From contig NZ_POAF01000001.1 in NCBI RefSeq assembly GCF_003309065.1, positions 310,001-374,000 of the forward strand: 64,000 bases of DNA, given 5' to 3'. The DNA is from Glutamicibacter soli (GTDB lineage: Bacteria; Actinomycetota; Actinomycetes; Actinomycetales; Micrococcaceae). The position numbers and the translations under genes are program-made. The notes beneath the pieces are model-generated. The model searched no databases. It was not told the DNA's origin and worked only from the letters and a program-made list of their open reading frames with translations. Position 1 is the first letter of the stretch; each line of letters starts with the position of its first letter. Of this stretch, positions 61,934 through 64,000 are shown in pieces.

Positions 61934-63871
61934 CTAGTCCAGAATTTCTCCGGTAGTCATGTTTACCGCGCCCGGTGACGCGCCTTGAAGCGAATCCTTA
62001 ATGGTTTGCGCCAGCTTCGGGCCCACACCCGGCACTTCGAGCAGCTCCTCCACGCTGGCGGCGCGGATCTTCTTCATGGAGCCGAAATGCTTGCGCAGCG
62101 CTTCCTGCTTGGCCTTGCCCAGCCCCGGCACGGCATCCAGCTCGGATGCGAGCATCGACTTGCCGCGCTTGGCCCGGTGGAAGGTGATCGCGAAGCGGTG
62201 CGCCTCGTCGCGCAGCCGCTGCACCAGGTACAGGGCGGCGGAGGCACGCGGCAGGATCAGCGGGAACGGGTCATCCGGCAGCCACAGCTCTTCCAGGCGC
62301 TTGGCCAGGCCGACGACGGGGATGTCGTCGATGCCCAGGTCGTCCAGGGCCTTCTGGGCGGCGGCGACCTGGGGCGGGCCGCCGTCGACGATCACCAGCG
62401 AGGGCGGGTAGGCGAACTTCTTCACCTCGGCGGTGCCGGGCTCCACCTCGCCGCCGGCGAGCACCAGCGGGTCCACCTTTTCCTTCAGGTAGCGGCTGAA
62501 ACGGCGGTGGATCACGTCGTACATGCTGGCGGTATCGTCGCGCGCGGCTTCCCCGGTGATGGAGAACTTGCGGTATTCGCTCTTCTTGGGCAGTCCGTCC
62601 TCGAACACGACCATCGAGGCGACCACGTTGGTGCCCTGGGTGTGCGAGGCGTCGTAGCATTCGATGCGCAGCAGCGCCTGCTCGGCGCCCAGCGCGTCCT
62701 GCAGCTCCTGCATGGCCAGCGAACGCGTGGTGATGTCGCCGGCGCGCTTGGACTTGTGCAGGCGCAGCGCCTGCTCGGCGTTTTCCACCACGGTGCCGGC
62801 CAGCGCGGCCTTGTCCCCGCGCTGGGCCACGCGCAGCGAGACCCGCGAGCCGCGCAGCTCGGAGAGCCACTGCGTGACGTCGTCCACGTCCTCGGGCAGC
62901 GTCGGCACCAGGATCTCGCGCGGGATGCGGTCGGCGTGGTCCGCGTAGACCTGGGTGAGCAGCTGCTCGACGAATTCCCCGTCGGTGGTGTCGGTGACCT
63001 TCTCCACGACCCAGCCGCGCTGGGAGCGGATGCGCCCGTCGCGCACGTGGAACACCTGCACCGCGGCTTCCAGCTCGTCCCCGTGGATGCCGAAGATGTC
63101 CGCGTCGGTGTTGTCCGCCAGCACCACCGCATTGCGCTCGAAGACTTTGTTCAGCGCCGCGATGTCGTCGCGGTAGCGGGCCGCCTGCTCGTATTCGAGC
63201 TGGGCTACGGCTTCCTGCATCTTGGCGGTCAGCGCCTTGGTGAAGCGGGTGGCCTCCCCGCCCATGAAGGTGCACAGGTCATCGGCCAGCGCCCGGTGGT
63301 CTTCCTCGCTGATGCGCCCTACGCAGGGCGCGGCGCACTTGTCGATGTATCCCAGCAGGCACGGGCGGCCCGAGGCCTGCGCGCGCTTGAACACCCCGGG
63401 GGCGCAGCTGCGCACCGGGAAGACGCGCAGCAGCGTGTCAAGGGTTTCGCGGATGGCCTTGGCCGGGTAGAACGGGCCGAAGTACTTCACGCCCTTGCGC
63501 TTGTCCCCGCGCATCACCAAGGCGCGCGGGAACTTCTCGTCCATGGTCACGGCCAGGTAGGGGTAGGACTTGTCGTCGCGGAAGACGATGTTGAAGCGCG
63601 GGTTGTACTCCTTGATCCAGGTGTACTCCAGCTGCAGCGCCTCCAGCTCCGAGCCCACCACGGTCCACTCGACGCTCGCGGCGGTGAACACCATGGTGCG
63701 GGTCTTGGGCGTGAGCCGCTCGGGCTTGGCGAAGTAGGACAGCAGCCGGCTGCGCAGGATCTTGGCCTTGCCCACGTAGATGACCCGGCCGTGCTCGTCG
63801 CGGAAGCGGTACACGCCCGGCCTGGTGGGGATGTCCGAGGTTTTCGGACGGTAGCTGGCGGGATCGGCCAT
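61934..63871 (-). CDS. uvrC: Excinuclease ABC subunit C
   Basis: A 645-residue nuclease of nucleotide-excision repair. The N-terminal GIY-YIG domain (PGVYRFRDEHGRVIYVGKAK), the UVR motif region (LEYEQAARYRDDI) and the C-terminal RNase H-like domain and tandem helix-hairpin-helix (VPGLGKAKQEALRKHFGSM, then VPGVGPKLAQTI) are all present. It makes the dual incisions around a lesion with UvrAB. A gene upstream ends 3 bp before its ATG, so it may be part of a longer operon. Confidence 0.98.
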   Translation of the reverse strand: MADPASYRPKTSDIPTRPGVYRFRDEHGRVIYVGKAKILRSRLLSYFAKPERLTPKTRTMVFTAASVEWTVVGSELEALQLEYTWIKEYNPRFNIVFRDDKSYPYLAVTMDEKFPRALVMRGDKRKGVKYFGPFYPAKAIRETLDTLLRVFPVRSCAPGVFKRAQASGRPCLLGYIDKCAAPCVGRISEEDHRALADDLCTFMGGEATRFTKALTAKMQEAVAQLEYEQAARYRDDIAALNKVFERNAVVLADNTDADIFGIHGDELEAAVQVFHVRDGRIRSQRGWVVEKVTDTTDGEFVEQLLTQVYADHADRIPREILVPTLPEDVDDVTQWLSELRGSRVSLRVAQRGDKAALAGTVVENAEQALRLHKSKRAGDITTRSLAMQELQDALGAEQALLRIECYDASHTQGTNVVASMVVFEDGLPKKSEYRKFSITGEAARDDTASMYDVIHRRFSRYLKEKVDPLVLAGGEVEPGTAEVKKFAYPPSLVIVDGGPPQVAAAQKALDDLGIDDIPVVGLAKRLEELWLPDDPFPLILPRASAALYLVQRLRDEAHRFAITFHRAKRGKSMLASELDAVPGLGKAKQEALRKHFGSMKKIRAASVEELLEVPGVGPKLAQTIKDSLQGASPGAVNMTTGEILD

Positions 63872-63874
63872 GGC

Positions 63875-64000
63875 TTACTTGGCGTCCGGGGGCAGCTGGT
63901 TGTAGGAGTCCACGCGGTCCTGGCCGGAAAGCTCGGCAATCGCGTCGACGATCCTATCGGTGGCCAGGCGGCGCTGCGGCAGCGGGTGCTTGCGTCCGAG
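63875..64000 (-). CDS. C-terminal end of an unidentified protein, upstream of uvrC
   Basis: The last 41 codons plus TAA of a minus-strand gene that continues beyond the right edge. The residues include RKHPLPQRRLATDRIVDAIAE and end in NQLPPDAK. The TAA (63875-63877) lies 3 bp from the uvrC start, so the two are almost certainly cotranscribed. The fragment is too short to identify a family. Confidence 0.7.
   Translation of the reverse strand, partial: LGRKHPLPQRRLATDRIVDAIAELSGQDRVDSYNQLPPDAK

Overview
The window is chromosomal DNA from a high-GC Gram-positive bacterium. The gene content (sufR-BDC, whiA/yvcK/rapZ, opcA, two ClpP subunits, a mycothiol-type nitroreductase homologue, a truncated haemoglobin, ClgR-like boxes, frequent GTG starts) points to Actinobacteria. 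The D-amino-acid oxidase and overall sequence character suggest Micrococcales, most likely an Arthrobacter/Glutamicibacter relative. Nearly all of it is core housekeeping DNA. There is no prophage, CRISPR array, insertion sequence or integrase.

Block A (1-23,000) has a partial SDR oxidoreductase, a gamma-glutamylcyclotransferase-like gene, an isoprenylcysteine-methyltransferase-like gene, valS, a membrane protein and an Rv2466c-like thioredoxin-fold protein. The Clp protease and trigger-factor genes (clpX, clpP2, clpP1, tig) follow, then two identical tRNA-Pro genes and a tRNA-Gly, rpiB with a Nei-type glycosylase, pepN, an OsmC/truncated-haemoglobin pair, tesB, soxR with a flavin reductase, ettA and an SSB-like gene. 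This resembles, from memory, the M. tuberculosis Rv2448c-Rv2478c neighbourhood. Block B (23,000-33,530) is accessory: a CPBP protease, tRNA-Arg, an FAD dehydrogenase, an MFS transporter with an AT-rich patch, an Lrp/LysE pair, and a biotin-uptake operon bioMNY joined to an acyl-CoA ligase and a thiolase-like gene. Block C (33,526-64,000) carries two sufT-like genes and sufC-D-B-R, an ABC exporter, ctaA, a PadR/HAAS pair and ctaB. It continues with the pentose-phosphate operon tkt-tal-pgi-zwf-opcA-pgl, a D-amino-acid oxidase, small membrane genes, secG-tpiA-pgk-gap, sodA and whiA-yvcK-rapZ-uvrC. It resembles the Rv1420-Rv1465 region of M. tuberculosis.

The genes form clear functional modules: protein quality control (Tig, ClpP1P2, ClpX), Fe-S assembly under a SufR-type sensor, haem A synthesis (CtaA/CtaB), NADPH supply (Zwf/OpcA/Pgl with Tkt/Tal/Pgi), lower glycolysis, and oxidative or nitrosative defence (OsmC, GlbO, SoxR, SodA).

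The most interesting signals are regulatory or architectural. Two ClgR-like boxes lie exactly 20 bp apart upstream of clpP1. A near-perfect SoxR box sits in a 19-bp-spaced promoter between soxR and a flavin reductase. Two BioQ-like operators 20 bp apart precede a bioMNY-yhfT-yhfS-like operon whose thiolase lacks the second catalytic cysteine. The tal and pgi genes are in the same frame and separated by a single TAG codon. The valine-tRNA ligase is of the archaeal/Rickettsia-like type. A palindrome that could be the SufR operator lies upstream of sufR.
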